The notes beneath the pieces were generated by a model. It ran no database searches, was not told the DNA's origin, and was given only the letters and a program-made list of their open reading frames with translations. Below are positions 54,410 to 64,000 of a stretch of DNA of 64,000 nt, one piece after another. The stretch is from Rhodobacterales bacterium HTCC2255 (GTDB lineage: Bacteria > Pseudomonadota > Alphaproteobacteria > Rhodobacterales > Rhodobacteraceae), in the NCBI GenBank assembly GCA_000153745.1, contig DS022282.1, positions 2,164,783 through 2,228,782 of the forward strand, read 5' to 3'. Each line of letters starts with the position of its first letter. Within the stretch, counting starts at the first letter, position 1. Both the position numbers and the translations under genes were made by a program.

Positions 54410-56122
54410 ATGAATAGGACACTAATTACTTCCGCACTGCCCTATATCAATGGTGTAAAACATCTTGGTAATTTAATAGGTAGCCAATTGCCATCTGATG
54501 TTTATGCACGTTTTTGTCGTGCAAAAGGTCATGAAGTTATGTTTATTTGCGCAACAGATGAACATGGCACACCAGCTGAATTAGCTGCAGCAAAAGCCGG
54601 AAAAAACGTAGCAGACTATTGTATGGAAATGCATGATGTTCAATTTGAATTGGCCCGTGGATTTCGGTTGTCGTTTGACCACTTTGGTCGCTCTTCGAGT
54701 GAACAAAACCATCTACTCACGCAATACTTTGCAGGTAAATTAGCTGAAAATGGACTAATAGAAGAAATAAGTGAAAAACAAGTCTATTCAAATACTGATA
54801 AACGATATTTACCAGATCGCTATATCGAGGGTGAATGCCCAAACTGCGGTTCCCCAGATGCACGTGGAGACCAGTGTGAGAATTGTACAAAACAATTGGA
54901 GCCCACTGATTTAATTAATCCTAGATCGGCCATTTCTGGTTCAACAGACTTAGAAGTTCGTGAAACAAAGCATCTTTATCTTAAACAGTCAAAAATGCGG
55001 GAAAAATTAGACAATTGGATTAAGCAAAAATCTGATTGGCCAATACTTACTACATCTATAGCCAAAAAATGGCTTCATGATGGAGATGGGCTCCAAGACC
55101 GTGGTATAACTCGTGATTTAGATTGGGGGGTCCCAGTAAAGAAAGGGGCAGTGGACTGGGGCGGCATGGAAGGTAAAGTCTTCTATGTCTGGTTTGATGC
55201 TCCTATTGAATATATAGCCGCTACAGCTGAGTGGGCAGCCAAAAACAACAAACCTAAAGAAGAATGGGAGCGTTGGTGGAGAACTGACAAAGGGGCAGAA
55301 AACGTCAACTATGTACAGTTCATGGGCAAGGATAATGTTCCATTTCACACATTGTCTTTTCCAGCAACAATTATGGGTGCAGATGATAATTGGAAATTAG
55401 TCGACTTTATAAAATCATTTAACTATTTAAATTATGATGGGGGTCAATTTTCGACGTCCAAAGGCCGAGGCGTTTTTATGAACCAGGCATTAGATATTTT
55501 ACCATCTGATTATTGGAGGTGGTGGCTGTTATCTAATGTACCAGAAAGTTCAGATTCAGAATTCACTTGGGATAGTTTTCAACAAGGTGTAAATAAAGAT
55601 CTTGCCGATGTCCTAGGTAATTTTGTTTCTCGAATAACAAAATTTTGCCGCTCTAAATTTGGTGAAATTATCCCAGAGGGCAACGAGTATGGCCCTCGAG
55701 AATTTACAGTAATTAATCAGCTTGAAGAGCGCATTGCTTCTTATGAAAATAATATGGCAAAAATGGAAGTACGAAAATCTGCTGCAGATTTACGCGCGAT
55801 ATGGTCCATTGGAAACGAATATCTACAAGATGCAGCACCTTGGACATTATTTAAAGAAGATCCTCAATCATCAGCAACAATCGTTCGTTTTGCGTTAAAT
55901 TTAATTCCACTTTACGCAGCACTATCTGAGCCTTTTATTCCAGATGCTACTGATACTATGGTTACTGCAATGAATGTAGATAAACTTTGGCCTGAGAATA
56001 TAAGCAATTCTTTAACTTTGTTAAAAGCTGGCCATAAGTTTAGTGTACCAGAAGTTATGTTTGCAAAAATAACTGACGAAGCACGGGAAGAAATGAATGA
56101 GAAGTTTTCTGGTAAAAAATAA
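54410..56122 (+). CDS. metG: Methionyl-tRNA synthetase
   Basis: A 570-residue class I synthetase. The HIGH-equivalent is in [14 protein letters not shown], the zinc insert is [17 protein letters not shown], and the KMSKS-equivalent is FSTSKG. A C-terminal anticodon-binding helical domain ends the protein; the EMAP/dimerisation extension is absent, so this is the shorter form. GAGAG lies upstream of the ATG. It converges with the acyl-CoA synthetase gene. Confidence 0.96.
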   Translation: MNRTLITSALPYINGVKHLGNLIGSQLPSDVYARFCRAKGHEVMFICATDEHGTPAELAAAKAGKNVADYCMEMHDVQFELARGFRLSFDHFGRSSSEQNHLLTQYFAGKLAENGLIEEISEKQVYSNTDKRYLPDRYIEGECPNCGSPDARGDQCENCTKQLEPTDLINPRSAISGSTDLEVRETKHLYLKQSKMREKLDNWIKQKSDWPILTTSIAKKWLHDGDGLQDRGITRDLDWGVPVKKGAVDWGGMEGKVFYVWFDAPIEYIAATAEWAAKNNKPKEEWERWWRTDKGAENVNYVQFMGKDNVPFHTLSFPATIMGADDNWKLVDFIKSFNYLNYDGGQFSTSKGRGVFMNQALDILPSDYWRWWLLSNVPESSDSEFTWDSFQQGVNKDLADVLGNFVSRITKFCRSKFGEIIPEGNEYGPREFTVINQLEERIASYENNMAKMEVRKSAADLRAIWSIGNEYLQDAAPWTLFKEDPQSSATIVRFALNLIPLYAALSEPFIPDATDTMVTAMNVDKLWPENISNSLTLLKAGHKFSVPEVMFAKITDEAREEMNEKFSGKK

Positions 56123-56141
56123 TGCTGAAATTTCTCTCAAC

Positions 56142-58037
56142 TTAATTCCAAGCCCATGGGGTAATAAATTCTCCTAAGGCATCATGAATTTTTTGATCTG
56201 AAATTTTACTATCAGTTTTATCCAATCTAGCCACTAAACCAAGTTTTTTATCCTCAACGACACTTTGTACTTCAATACTAATATCATTTTTAGCCAGAGC
56301 TTCGTTAAAAGTACGAATTATTGCGAAGCGCCTCAAGTCAGGCTTGAAGACTTTTCCAATTGCCGTTTTTGGCATCTCTTTTAAAATTTCAATATATTTT
56401 GGACACGCTGTATGATCTGACACATTTTTTTGAGCGTAATCCATAAGCTCCTCAACAGATGTTTCAGAACCACTAATAAGCTCAACATACGCACACGGCA
56501 ATTCTCCTGCGTAAATATCAGGTTGCCCTATTGCACCAGTTAAACTTACTGATGGATGCCCTGCTAAAACCTCTTCAATTATTAAAGGATCAATATTATG
56601 TCCTCCACGCATGATTACATCCTTAGCTCTTCCAGTAAGCCATAAATAACCATCCTCATCCAAATAGCCAATATCACCTGTTCTTAGAAATTTCTCATTC
56701 ACATATAATGATTTATTTTTATATGGGTCCGTATAAGTTGATCCAACAACTATTCCAGGATTATTAATGCAAACTTCACCTGGTTCTTCAGATTTACATT
56801 CTTTTACGATTTCATCATTACGGTTTATTTCTAGAATTTTTACATCTGTGTAAGGCAAAGGTAACCCAACAGACCCAATCTTACGTTCTCCGTCAGGAGG
56901 GTTGCACGAAACAAGGCATGTTGCCTCAGTCATTCCATATCCTTCAATGATAGATACACCCGTTTCTTTTTGAAATTTTTCAAAAAGTTTTGTTGGCATA
57001 GGAGCAGAACCACAAAAAATATTTTTAAGTGAAGATATGTCTGCATTAACTGGATGATTCATTAATGCAGCTGCCGCAGTTGGAACAGTAATAACAAATG
57101 TGCCTTTGTATCGTTCAACTAATTTCCAAAAGTTTTTAAATACACCGTCTCCTCTGTATCCTGCAGGAGTTGGCATGACCATATGAGACCCTGCAGACAT
57201 TACACAAAGCCAAGCTGGATAAGCTGCGAATACATGAAATAGAGGCATTGGACAAATTATTACATCATATTCATCCATGAGTATTTCTGAGCCCAACCAA
57301 CCATTATATAAAGCTCCAGAATGTCGATGTTGCACTATTTTTGGCATTCCAGTAGTTCCACCAGTATGGAAATATGCGCAATACGGATCATTATCCTTCT
57401 CAGTAAAATTTAATTTTTTATTTTGTTTAGATGTTTCTAAATTAAATTCTATTATCTTAGCATTATGCTCAATGTTTAATTTTGGACGCAATAAGGGTAC
57501 GAGTAAATTTAACGGTAAACTTACATGTGGTAAAAGATCTATTTCCACAACAGTTTCAACACATTGTGCATTTTGAACTGCAGTATGAGCAAGTTGTGCA
57601 ACTTGCGTCTTTGGGAAAGGTTTTAGTGTTACCAAAACCTTAGCATTAACTTCTTTTAGAAGAGCACTTATGTGATCAGCTGAAAGTGTTGGATTGATTG
57701 GAGCTACAATTCCAGCAGTCATACCAGCCATTAGAGTAATTAAAGTTTCATGGCTAGTTGGCAATAAATAAGCCACAACATCATCTGGCCCAATCCCTAA
57801 AGAACGAAATAAATTTGCTGTTTGCGCAACACGGTCAGTTAATTGATTATAAGTTAAAGTTATATTTTTGTCTTTGTTCCCTGATTTTAACTGAAAACTT
57901 ACTGCAGGCCTCTCACCATGAATATCTCTAGTTTGACATAATCTTTGATATACTGTCTTAACATCCAATCGTTCAGTTATTGGCATCTCAAGTTCTAAGT
58001 TTAAAAAATCAGATCGATCAGAAAATGTTTTACTCAT
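56142..58037 (-). CDS. AMP-dependent acyl-CoA synthetase
   Basis: A 631-residue ANL-superfamily enzyme. Core motifs: YFHTGGTTGMPKIVQHRHSG (P-loop), GYGMTEAT, TGDIGYLDEDGYLWLTGRAKDVI, and the C-terminal catalytic Lys in PKTAIGKVFK. Adenylates a carboxylic acid and transfers it to CoA. The substrate is not determined; medium or long fatty or aromatic acids are possible. It is followed upstream by the ABC exporter gene in the same direction with a 73-base gap. Confidence 0.87.
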   Translation of the reverse strand: MSKTFSDRSDFLNLELEMPITERLDVKTVYQRLCQTRDIHGERPAVSFQLKSGNKDKNITLTYNQLTDRVAQTANLFRSLGIGPDDVVAYLLPTSHETLITLMAGMTAGIVAPINPTLSADHISALLKEVNAKVLVTLKPFPKTQVAQLAHTAVQNAQCVETVVEIDLLPHVSLPLNLLVPLLRPKLNIEHNAKIIEFNLETSKQNKKLNFTEKDNDPYCAYFHTGGTTGMPKIVQHRHSGALYNGWLGSEILMDEYDVIICPMPLFHVFAAYPAWLCVMSAGSHMVMPTPAGYRGDGVFKNFWKLVERYKGTFVITVPTAAAALMNHPVNADISSLKNIFCGSAPMPTKLFEKFQKETGVSIIEGYGMTEATCLVSCNPPDGERKIGSVGLPLPYTDVKILEINRNDEIVKECKSEEPGEVCINNPGIVVGSTYTDPYKNKSLYVNEKFLRTGDIGYLDEDGYLWLTGRAKDVIMRGGHNIDPLIIEEVLAGHPSVSLTGAIGQPDIYAGELPCAYVELISGSETSVEELMDYAQKNVSDHTACPKYIEILKEMPKTAIGKVFKPDLRRFAIIRTFNEALAKNDISIEVQSVVEDKKLGLVARLDKTDSKISDQKIHDALGEFITPWAWN

Positions 58038-58110
58038 AATTAACTTTCTTAAATATGTACTTAATAGAGTTAATAAAACAGATAATGAATAAATTCAAAT
58101 AATTGAAAAT

Positions 58111-59901
58111 TTAATTATTCTCATCTGTAAATTGCAACTTGGCTAATCTTGCATAAAGACCACCTTGCATAACTAATTCACTGTGCGTTCCATGAGCTAC
58201 TATACTACCTTCATCAATTACTATTATTCTATCTGCTTTTTTAACAGTTGCTAATCTGTGCGCTATAATGATTGTTGTACGTGTTTTTGCTAATGCCTCA
58301 ACAGCCTCTTGAACAGCAAATTCACTTTCAGCATCAAGTGCACTTGTTGCTTCATCCAACAATAAAACAGGTGCATCACGCAATATTGCTCTCGCTATTG
58401 CCAATCTTTGTTTCTGTCCACCTGATAACATAACACCTTGTTCACCAACAAAACTCTCATATCCATCTGGTAATAATTCGAGAAAATCATGTGCTGCAGC
58501 TGCTTTAGCAGCTTTTACTACTTCTTCATCAGTTGCTTCCGGTCTGCCAAAGCGAATATTTTCTAAAGCTGAAGTACCAAAAATTACAGGGTCTTGAGTT
58601 ACTATTGATATATGTTTTCTAAATTCTTCTCTTTCCAAAGAGATGATTGGCTTTCCATCAAGCATAATTTTACCTGATGTAGGATCAAAAAATCTCAATA
58701 ATAGTTGAAAGATTGTTGATTTTCCGGCACCAGACGGGCCGACTAGAGCAATTGTTTCTCCAGAATTAACTTTTAATGAGAAGTTATCCAAAGCAGCAAT
58801 ATTTGGACGAGATGGATAGAAAAAATCCACCTTCTCAAATTCAAGTACACCTTTAACAGGCATTACCAATTGATCAGGTACTTCTGGATCTTTCACAATA
58901 TCTTCTGAATTAAGCAACTCAATTAAGCGCTCTGTCGCACCCGCAGCTCTTTGCATTTCTCCCCAAAATTCAGCAAAAGCAGTTACAGATGAACCCACTA
59001 AAACAGCATAGATTACAAATTGCACTAACACCCCAGCAGTCATGTTTCCTGCTTTTACATCGCGTGCACCAATCCAAATAACTGCCACAACACCCGTGAA
59101 AATTAAAAATATCACAATTGCCGTCATCAAAGCTCTTATCGTTACCCTTTTCCTCGTCGCGTCATATGCTTCTTCTGTAAGCTTTGCGAAGAGAGACCTT
59201 GATACGGCTTCATGAGTGAATGCTTGAACAGTCTGGGAAGCTAATAGACTTTCAGAAGCATTCCCTGAGCTTTCAGCAATTTTATCTTGATTTATTTTAC
59301 TTAAAACTCTCACGCGTCGCCCAATTCCAAATATTGGAATTAAAATAAAGGGAACTATCAACAGTACTAATCCAGTTAGTTTTGCAGAAGTAATAAATAA
59401 TAGGATTAAACCTCCCGTAAACATTATCGCGTTACGTAATGCATAAGAAAGATATGAACCTATCACTGATAAAATTAAGGTAGTATCAGTAGTAATTCGG
59501 CTTAAAACTTCACCTGTCATGATACGCTCGTAAAAAGCAGGACTCATCCCAATCATTTTGTCGTATACTGCACGCCTTATATCGGCGACAACTCTCTCGC
59601 CCAGTCGAGTGACTAAAGCATATCTAACTGCTGATCCAACAGCTAAAAGTCCAGCGATAAAAATTGCGTAAACAAAATAATTATCCAAGATATCTAAATC
59701 TTCACTAAAACCATCAACAACACCGCGAACCGCCAAAGGTAAAATCAAAGATATGGCAGCAGTAAAAGTTAACATAAATAATGCTGCAGCAACCAGAATT
59801 TTATAAGGCTTTAAAAATGGAATAAGCCCACGCAATGCCGAAACATTTTTACCTTTTTTACGGTCTTGGGATATAGCACGAGTTGATTCAGGGGTAGACA
59901 T
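58111..59901 (-). CDS. ABC exporter (MsbA-like, fused membrane and ATPase domains)
   Basis: A 596-residue half-transporter. Six membrane helices (about 30-330), then an ATPase domain with Walker A GPSGAGKST, signature LSGGQKQRLAIARA, Walker B VLLLDEATSALD and the switch His in IIIAHRLAT. It dimerises and may export lipid A or other hydrophobic compounds; MsbA identity is a guess by resemblance. No accessory protein adjoins it. Confidence 0.9.
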   Translation of the reverse strand: MSTPESTRAISQDRKKGKNVSALRGLIPFLKPYKILVAAALFMLTFTAAISLILPLAVRGVVDGFSEDLDILDNYFVYAIFIAGLLAVGSAVRYALVTRLGERVVADIRRAVYDKMIGMSPAFYERIMTGEVLSRITTDTTLILSVIGSYLSYALRNAIMFTGGLILLFITSAKLTGLVLLIVPFILIPIFGIGRRVRVLSKINQDKIAESSGNASESLLASQTVQAFTHEAVSRSLFAKLTEEAYDATRKRVTIRALMTAIVIFLIFTGVVAVIWIGARDVKAGNMTAGVLVQFVIYAVLVGSSVTAFAEFWGEMQRAAGATERLIELLNSEDIVKDPEVPDQLVMPVKGVLEFEKVDFFYPSRPNIAALDNFSLKVNSGETIALVGPSGAGKSTIFQLLLRFFDPTSGKIMLDGKPIISLEREEFRKHISIVTQDPVIFGTSALENIRFGRPEATDEEVVKAAKAAAAHDFLELLPDGYESFVGEQGVMLSGGQKQRLAIARAILRDAPVLLLDEATSALDAESEFAVQEAVEALAKTRTTIIIAHRLATVKKADRIIVIDEGSIVAHGTHSELVMQGGLYARLAKLQFTDENN

Positions 59902-60003
59902 ACATTCAGCTTTCGGAATTTACTAATATCGATAGCGCGCAATAGCAAAAGCATCAAGACAACAATCTACACAAAAACAATTTTTTTATTTTTATTAAGA
60001 TTT

Positions 60004-60077
60004 TGGAGCGGATAGCGGGAATCGAACCCGCGTCATCAGCTTGGAAGGCTGAGGTCTTACCATTACACAATATCCGC
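60004..60077 (-). tRNA. tRNA-Gly (TCC)
   Basis: 74 nt including an encoded CCA. Acceptor GCGGATA/TATCCGC, anticodon loop CTTCCAA with TCC, and T-arm GGTTCGATTCC are all seen on the minus strand. The rest of the 264-base gap to the ABC exporter holds no gene. Confidence 0.96.
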
Positions 60078-60165
60078 GTCTGGAATTCATTTCCTATTTG
60101 AAACAATGTTTGGCGTCAATAAGTTAGTTCTATAATACCTGTACAAAATACATATTATTTATAAA

Positions 60166-61195
60166 TTACCAATTTCCAGTACAAAGCTCTTTGATTGAAT
60201 AAAGCTTTCCATCGTATCCTTGTAATGCAGATGTATCAATATTTTCTATAGAATTGGGGGATTTGGGAGTAAAATTTATAAATTTCTTCAATGCACCAGT
60301 GGTGATATATTCATCAACGAGTTTTATTGCTAACTGACCTTCATGTAGAGGAGATTGCAAAGTCGTGCCCATATTGTTTTCCATCATTAAATAAATTTCT
60401 ATTACCATTACATACTGCACCTATTGCAACGATATCTTCACCCATAATTTTTCCAGCATCTTCAAAAGCTTTTATGCCACCAGTCAAAATCGCATCATCC
60501 ATTCCAAAAACAAAATCAATGCTTTGGTTACCTATATCTCCAATTAAGTCTAAAGCTCCTTCATAACCATTCAGTCGCCCAAAACCCACTTCCACATCAC
60601 TTATTATATTAAGATCAGTTCCTAAAATTGCATTATTGAAGGCTTCAATTGTTAAATTGTACCCTTTAAAGTCATGTGGATAGGATAAGACAACTACATT
60701 AAATCCCGAACCACCACTTTTTTTCTTATTAGCAGCGGCTTCTCTCATCATATAGCCTGCACTACGACCTCGAAGGGAAAAGTCTGGTCCTGCAAAACCA
60801 AAAATATACTCCTTATCTAATTCATTTGGCAATTGATTAACTTTTAAAATTGGCACTCCTGTTTCAGCTAACAATTGTAATGCTTCCAAGCCTGAGACAT
60901 CATCAGTTGGAAACCAAATAAACGCACTAGGTAATTCACCCAATGCTAAATATTGTTGTATTTGTTGGTTTTGCTGAGCCTGGTTGAATTGATTTTCAAA
61001 TATACTTAATTCATAACCCTTTAATCCAGCCATATCTTTGAGACCTCTTACAAACTTTCCAATGTAAGCTTCTCGAACTGGTCCATTAAATGAAACTATC
61101 AATCCTTTTGCATCGTCCTGCGCATTCACAGGTACCGCAAGCATCATGAGCATAAACGTAGATAGCAAATTAAATATATTTCTAAATTTTTTCAT
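60166..61195 (-). pseudogene. Solute-binding protein of a sugar-type ABC importer, frameshifted
   Basis: A Sec signal (ending AVPVNAQD) and a periplasmic-binding-protein type I fold begin at 61195 and read to about 60370. There the frame breaks in a CCC run (60368-60370; GGG on the coding strand). The protein continues in another frame from TTLQSPLHEGQLAIKLVDEY to a stop at 60166. Removing one G restores a single protein of about 342 residues. It is either a real lesion or an assembly error. No ATPase or permease is adjacent. It is 54 bases after the M20 gene. Confidence 0.75.
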
Positions 61196-61249
61196 AGTTT
61201 TCTTTCATTTACTTTAGCTAATGGTATTTTTACGAACATACATTAAGTG

Positions 61250-62404
61250 TTAGATTAGTTCATTTGTAAGTCGATCTAGCATTTTAAGGCACAAAATAAG
61301 TTGGCTCTCTGAAACATATTCATCAGGTTTGTGAGCTTGTTCTATACTCCCAGGCCCACAAAGTACTGAACTGATTCCAGCTCGGCTAAACAATCCTGCC
61401 TCTGTCCCAAAAGCTACAACTTCTGTTGAATTGCCGCCAGTTAACTCTTGAACAATTTTCACAGCTTCACTATCAGGATCAGGCTCTAAGCCTTCTGTCT
61501 CAATACAAACAGTTTCCGTTATATCTGCTATTGGAGATATTCTTTTCATTTCAGGTCGTAAAACTTCATCCACATATTGTGCCATTTGGTAACGCAACCA
61601 TTCTCGATCACTTCGTTGAACTACTCGCATCTCCCATTCAACCTCTGCTTGGCTTGGTATGACATTATGGGTTGTCCCAGAATGGCATGCACAAATAGAA
61701 GATGTTGAGTATGGAGGGTTAAATCGCGAACCATCTGGAGCCATATTTTGTAATTCTTTTCTGACTTCCATTAATTTGTTAATGAAACGATGAGCATACT
61801 CTAATGCATTTACACATAAATCTGGCTGACTTGAATGCCCTTCCAAACCTCTAAATTCAGTTGTGTATTCACACATGCCTTTGTGACCCTCAATAATTCG
61901 CATTGAAGTTGGCTCTCCAACTATACAAGCACTTGGCTTCAAACCAGAGGCAATTAATTGATTAACAAGTACACGCGCGCCTAAGCACCCAACTTCTTCA
62001 TCATAAGTAAATGCAAAATGAAGTGGCCGCTTTAAAGTCATACCACTATATTTTGGAACCATTGCTAAAGTCGAAGCAATGAAACCTTTCATGTCACATG
62101 TTCCTCTACCATAAAAAGAGTCATTTTCACGTTTCATTTTAAATGGATCACTTGACCAATTTTGGCCTATCACTGGAACAACATCCGTATGACCAGATAA
62201 AATAATTCCACCATCAATGTCAGGACCTAATGTTGCAAAGATATTTGCTTTACCATCAGCCTCTGAAGATATTTTGCACTTAGCTCCATATGATTTTAAA
62301 TAGTCACTTATCCAATCTATGCAATCTCGATTACTTTCACTCGAAACGGTTGGAAAACTAATTAATTTATCAAGAATTTCTATAGTCTTTTGAATTTCAG
62401 TCAT
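61250..62404 (-). CDS. M20-family deacetylase (ArgE/acetylornithine deacetylase-like)
   Basis: A 384-residue zinc amidohydrolase. Metal ligands H72 and D74 in GHTDVVP, D104 in GTCDMKG and catalytic E136-E137 in DEEVG; a dimerisation domain is in the middle. The pattern is that of ArgE. It starts one base after the M24 gene's stop, so the two are coupled. Alphaproteobacteria usually make ornithine through ArgJ, so a catabolic deacetylase role is likely, possibly removing acetyl from the product of the M24 enzyme. Confidence 0.87.
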   Translation of the reverse strand: MTEIQKTIEILDKLISFPTVSSESNRDCIDWISDYLKSYGAKCKISSEADGKANIFATLGPDIDGGIILSGHTDVVPVIGQNWSSDPFKMKRENDSFYGRGTCDMKGFIASTLAMVPKYSGMTLKRPLHFAFTYDEEVGCLGARVLVNQLIASGLKPSACIVGEPTSMRIIEGHKGMCEYTTEFRGLEGHSSQPDLCVNALEYAHRFINKLMEVRKELQNMAPDGSRFNPPYSTSSICACHSGTTHNVIPSQAEVEWEMRVVQRSDREWLRYQMAQYVDEVLRPEMKRISPIADITETVCIETEGLEPDPDSEAVKIVQELTGGNSTEVVAFGTEAGLFSRAGISSVLCGPGSIEQAHKPDEYVSESQLILCLKMLDRLTNELI

Positions 62405-62405
62405 T

Positions 62406-63596
62406 TTAAGATTTCACAAATAATTTACGCGGTACATTAGCTAAAGGTTCAGCCACACCTTCTTCACGGATACGTAATGTTTCAGTTATTTCCAAGCCCC
62501 AATCCTTCATCCACAGCGCTGGCATAAAATGAAAAGTCATATTGGGTTTTAAAATAGTTTCATCAGTTGGCCGAATAGAATATGTTCTCTCACCCCAGTC
62601 TGGGGGATAACTAATTCCAATAGGATATCCACATCGCCCTTCTCTTTTAATGCCATGTTTTTCTAAGATAGTATAAAAAGCTTTTGCCACGTCCCCAGCA
62701 GTATTACCAGAAATTGCTTTAGAAATTCCTGCATCAATACCTTCAAGAACAACATCTTCTGCAAATGAAATGTCTCTTGGTGGCTCACCCAACCAAATGG
62801 TTCGCGATAATGGAACATGATAATGGCGATGAACTCCAGCTATTTCAAAAAAAGTACCCGAATTATTTGGAATCTTTTTATCATTCCATGTTAAGTGCGC
62901 AGCTGTTGCTTCTTTATTTGTTGGCAACAATGGGCAAATTGCAGCATAGTCACCACCAAATAATCCATCTTCATCTTCCCCGCCCCAAATACCAGTGTGA
63001 TATATTTCTGCAGCCACTTCATTTTTACGCCTACCAGGTTCAAATATATCAAAAATCTTAGCATGCATACGTTCAACTATTTGCCCTGCTCGGCGCATAT
63101 ATTTTAATTCTTGATCTGATTTTATAGCCCGGCACCAATTTATTAGTCCAGTTATATCTAGAATGTTACCATTATGATTTAATGAAAGTGTTTGATGAGC
63201 TTTTGCAGAATAATAATAATTATCTAACTCGACCCCAAGCCTAAGGTTGCTCCATCCATAATCAGATATAACATTAGACAAATCAAGCATTGCGTGTTTA
63301 TCAGACATAACAAAATCATCACTATATCCATGAATGCGATCATTATTCATATAGCACGTAAGCGTTGCACCAACTGCATCCATTTTGCGACCCCAAAATA
63401 TAGGATCACCTACGGGTCCAATTAAAACTCCTTGGTGCACATAAAAACTCCAACCGTCATACCCTGATAACCATGCCATATTGCTTGGATCACATGTGAA
63501 AAGAACTTCGATATTATTATCATCCATAGATTTTCGCACCAAGTCTAATCTTGTTGCATATTCAGATATAGAAAAAGGTAATTCTAAATTTGGCAC
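62406..63596 (-). CDS. doeA: Ectoine hydrolase-like M24 protein (DoeA/EutD)
   Basis: A 396-residue creatinase-fold protein. Its N-terminal half carries the stretch CDPSNMAWLSGYDGWSFYVH that I associate with ectoine hydrolase. The M24 metal ligands are not kept: GTFFEIAGVHRHYHVPLSRT stands where two Asp ligands would be, as in creatinase-type members. DoeA/EutD opens the ectoine ring to N-acetyl-diaminobutyrate. The known doeB/eutE partner, transaminase and transporter are not in the window; an M20 deacetylase follows instead. Confidence 0.78.
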   Translation of the reverse strand: MPNLELPFSISEYATRLDLVRKSMDDNNIEVLFTCDPSNMAWLSGYDGWSFYVHQGVLIGPVGDPIFWGRKMDAVGATLTCYMNNDRIHGYSDDFVMSDKHAMLDLSNVISDYGWSNLRLGVELDNYYYSAKAHQTLSLNHNGNILDITGLINWCRAIKSDQELKYMRRAGQIVERMHAKIFDIFEPGRRKNEVAAEIYHTGIWGGEDEDGLFGGDYAAICPLLPTNKEATAAHLTWNDKKIPNNSGTFFEIAGVHRHYHVPLSRTIWLGEPPRDISFAEDVVLEGIDAGISKAISGNTAGDVAKAFYTILEKHGIKREGRCGYPIGISYPPDWGERTYSIRPTDETILKPNMTFHFMPALWMKDWGLEITETLRIREEGVAEPLANVPRKLFVKS

Positions 63597-64000
63597 GATC
63601 TAATCTTCCATGAAATAGTCAAATAATTATTAAACCAGTTTTAAAAATTAGCAAAAGAAAATGTTCTTTAGCTTTATGAATTGAAACATATTTGAATTTA
63701 GCATGCCAATAATAAAATTTAATAAAAACTTTAACTAGACAGAATATAATTACTTTAAGATTCTTTTTTTTGGGGGATTTTTAATAATAAGATTAATATG
63801 CAAAAGAAATTAAACATGAATATGTTACAATCTTGCATTAGTTTTGAACAAAATCACGAAATATTAGGTAATTTCGCCTTTTAACCAATCAATTGACTTG
63901 ACCTAGGGACGTTCCCACTACATGACAGTTACATAAATTATAGGATAAATCCTAAGTTTAACTTATTATTTGGACAATAAAAGGACCAAAGACCATAGCT
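63597..64000. other. Intergenic stretch at the right edge with two palindromes
   Basis: No gene is visible in 404 bases. Palindromes GGGACGTTCCC (63906-63916) and TAGGATAAATCCTA (63941-63954) lie near the end. An AAGGACC run at about 63981-63987 could be a ribosome site for a gene starting beyond the window. Overlapping TTGAC motifs (63893-63902) are possible -35 elements, but I see no convincing -10. Confidence 0.35.

Noticed and set aside
63893-63924. Sigma-70 or RpoH promoter at the right edge
   Set aside because: TTGAC motifs are present, but no -10-like sequence falls at a normal spacing and the downstream gene is outside the window.
1-64000. CRISPR arrays, insertion sequences, integrases, toxin-antitoxin pairs or phage genes
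   Set aside because: No regularly spaced repeats, transposase motifs, terminal inverted repeats or phage-type proteins were seen on either strand.

Overview
The window reads as a stretch of chromosome from a low-GC, AT-rich marine alphaproteobacterium, most likely related to Rhodobacterales. Four things suggest this. Housekeeping neighbourhoods have alphaproteobacterial order (nrdR-ribD-ribE-ribH-nusB; 6S RNA-fthC-ymdB; dnaG-rpoD). Small proteins resemble families I associate with that group (DUF3572, and types like DUF6324 and DUF6476). The tRNA-His gene lacks an encoded G-1. A complete SoxXYZABCD thiosulfate-oxidation locus is present. Assignment to a named genus is not possible from this sequence alone.

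Layout. 1-9086: the end of an unidentified gene, a class I glutamine amidotransferase, a LysR regulator divergent from a DadA-like oxidase, the histidine genes hisB-hisH-hisA-hisF-hisE, and a divergent PhyH dioxygenase / GMC oxidoreductase pair. 9087-14.2 kb: a block with visibly higher GC holding kdgK, a TRAP transporter (dctM, dctQ, dctP) and a GntR regulator. It ends beside tRNA-Tyr and looks like an acquired uptake module for a sugar acid. 14.4-36.9 kb: mostly core genes (rlmB, mgtE, prpE, pntAB, yebC, a DMT exporter, ymdB, fthC, 6S RNA, tRNA-His, an MttB-family methyltransferase, pepF, rluD, dnaG). 37-39 kb: rpoD.

39.0-50.8 kb is the sulfur region. A leftward run soxV-W-X-Y-Z-A-B is flanked by rightward soxC-soxD on one side and soxS, a secreted GlcG/HbpS-like protein, soxR and two YeeE/YedE (SoxT-type) transporters on the other. 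Three exact ATTC-N8-GAAT palindromes lie in front of soxC, soxB and soxX. They match the operator I recall for the SoxR/SqrR/BigR persulfide-sensing repressors, and soxR is in the same locus. The simplest reading is that SoxR represses three separate promoters and is released by reactive sulfur species made during thiosulfate oxidation.

50.9-64 kb: nrdR, riboflavin genes with a degenerate RibH and no ribB, nusB, metG, an acyl-CoA synthetase, an MsbA-like ABC exporter and tRNA-Gly. The window closes with a small leftward group: an ectoine-hydrolase-like M24 protein, a tightly coupled M20 deacetylase and a frameshifted solute-binding protein. I found no CRISPR array, insertion sequence, integrase or replication origin by eye.
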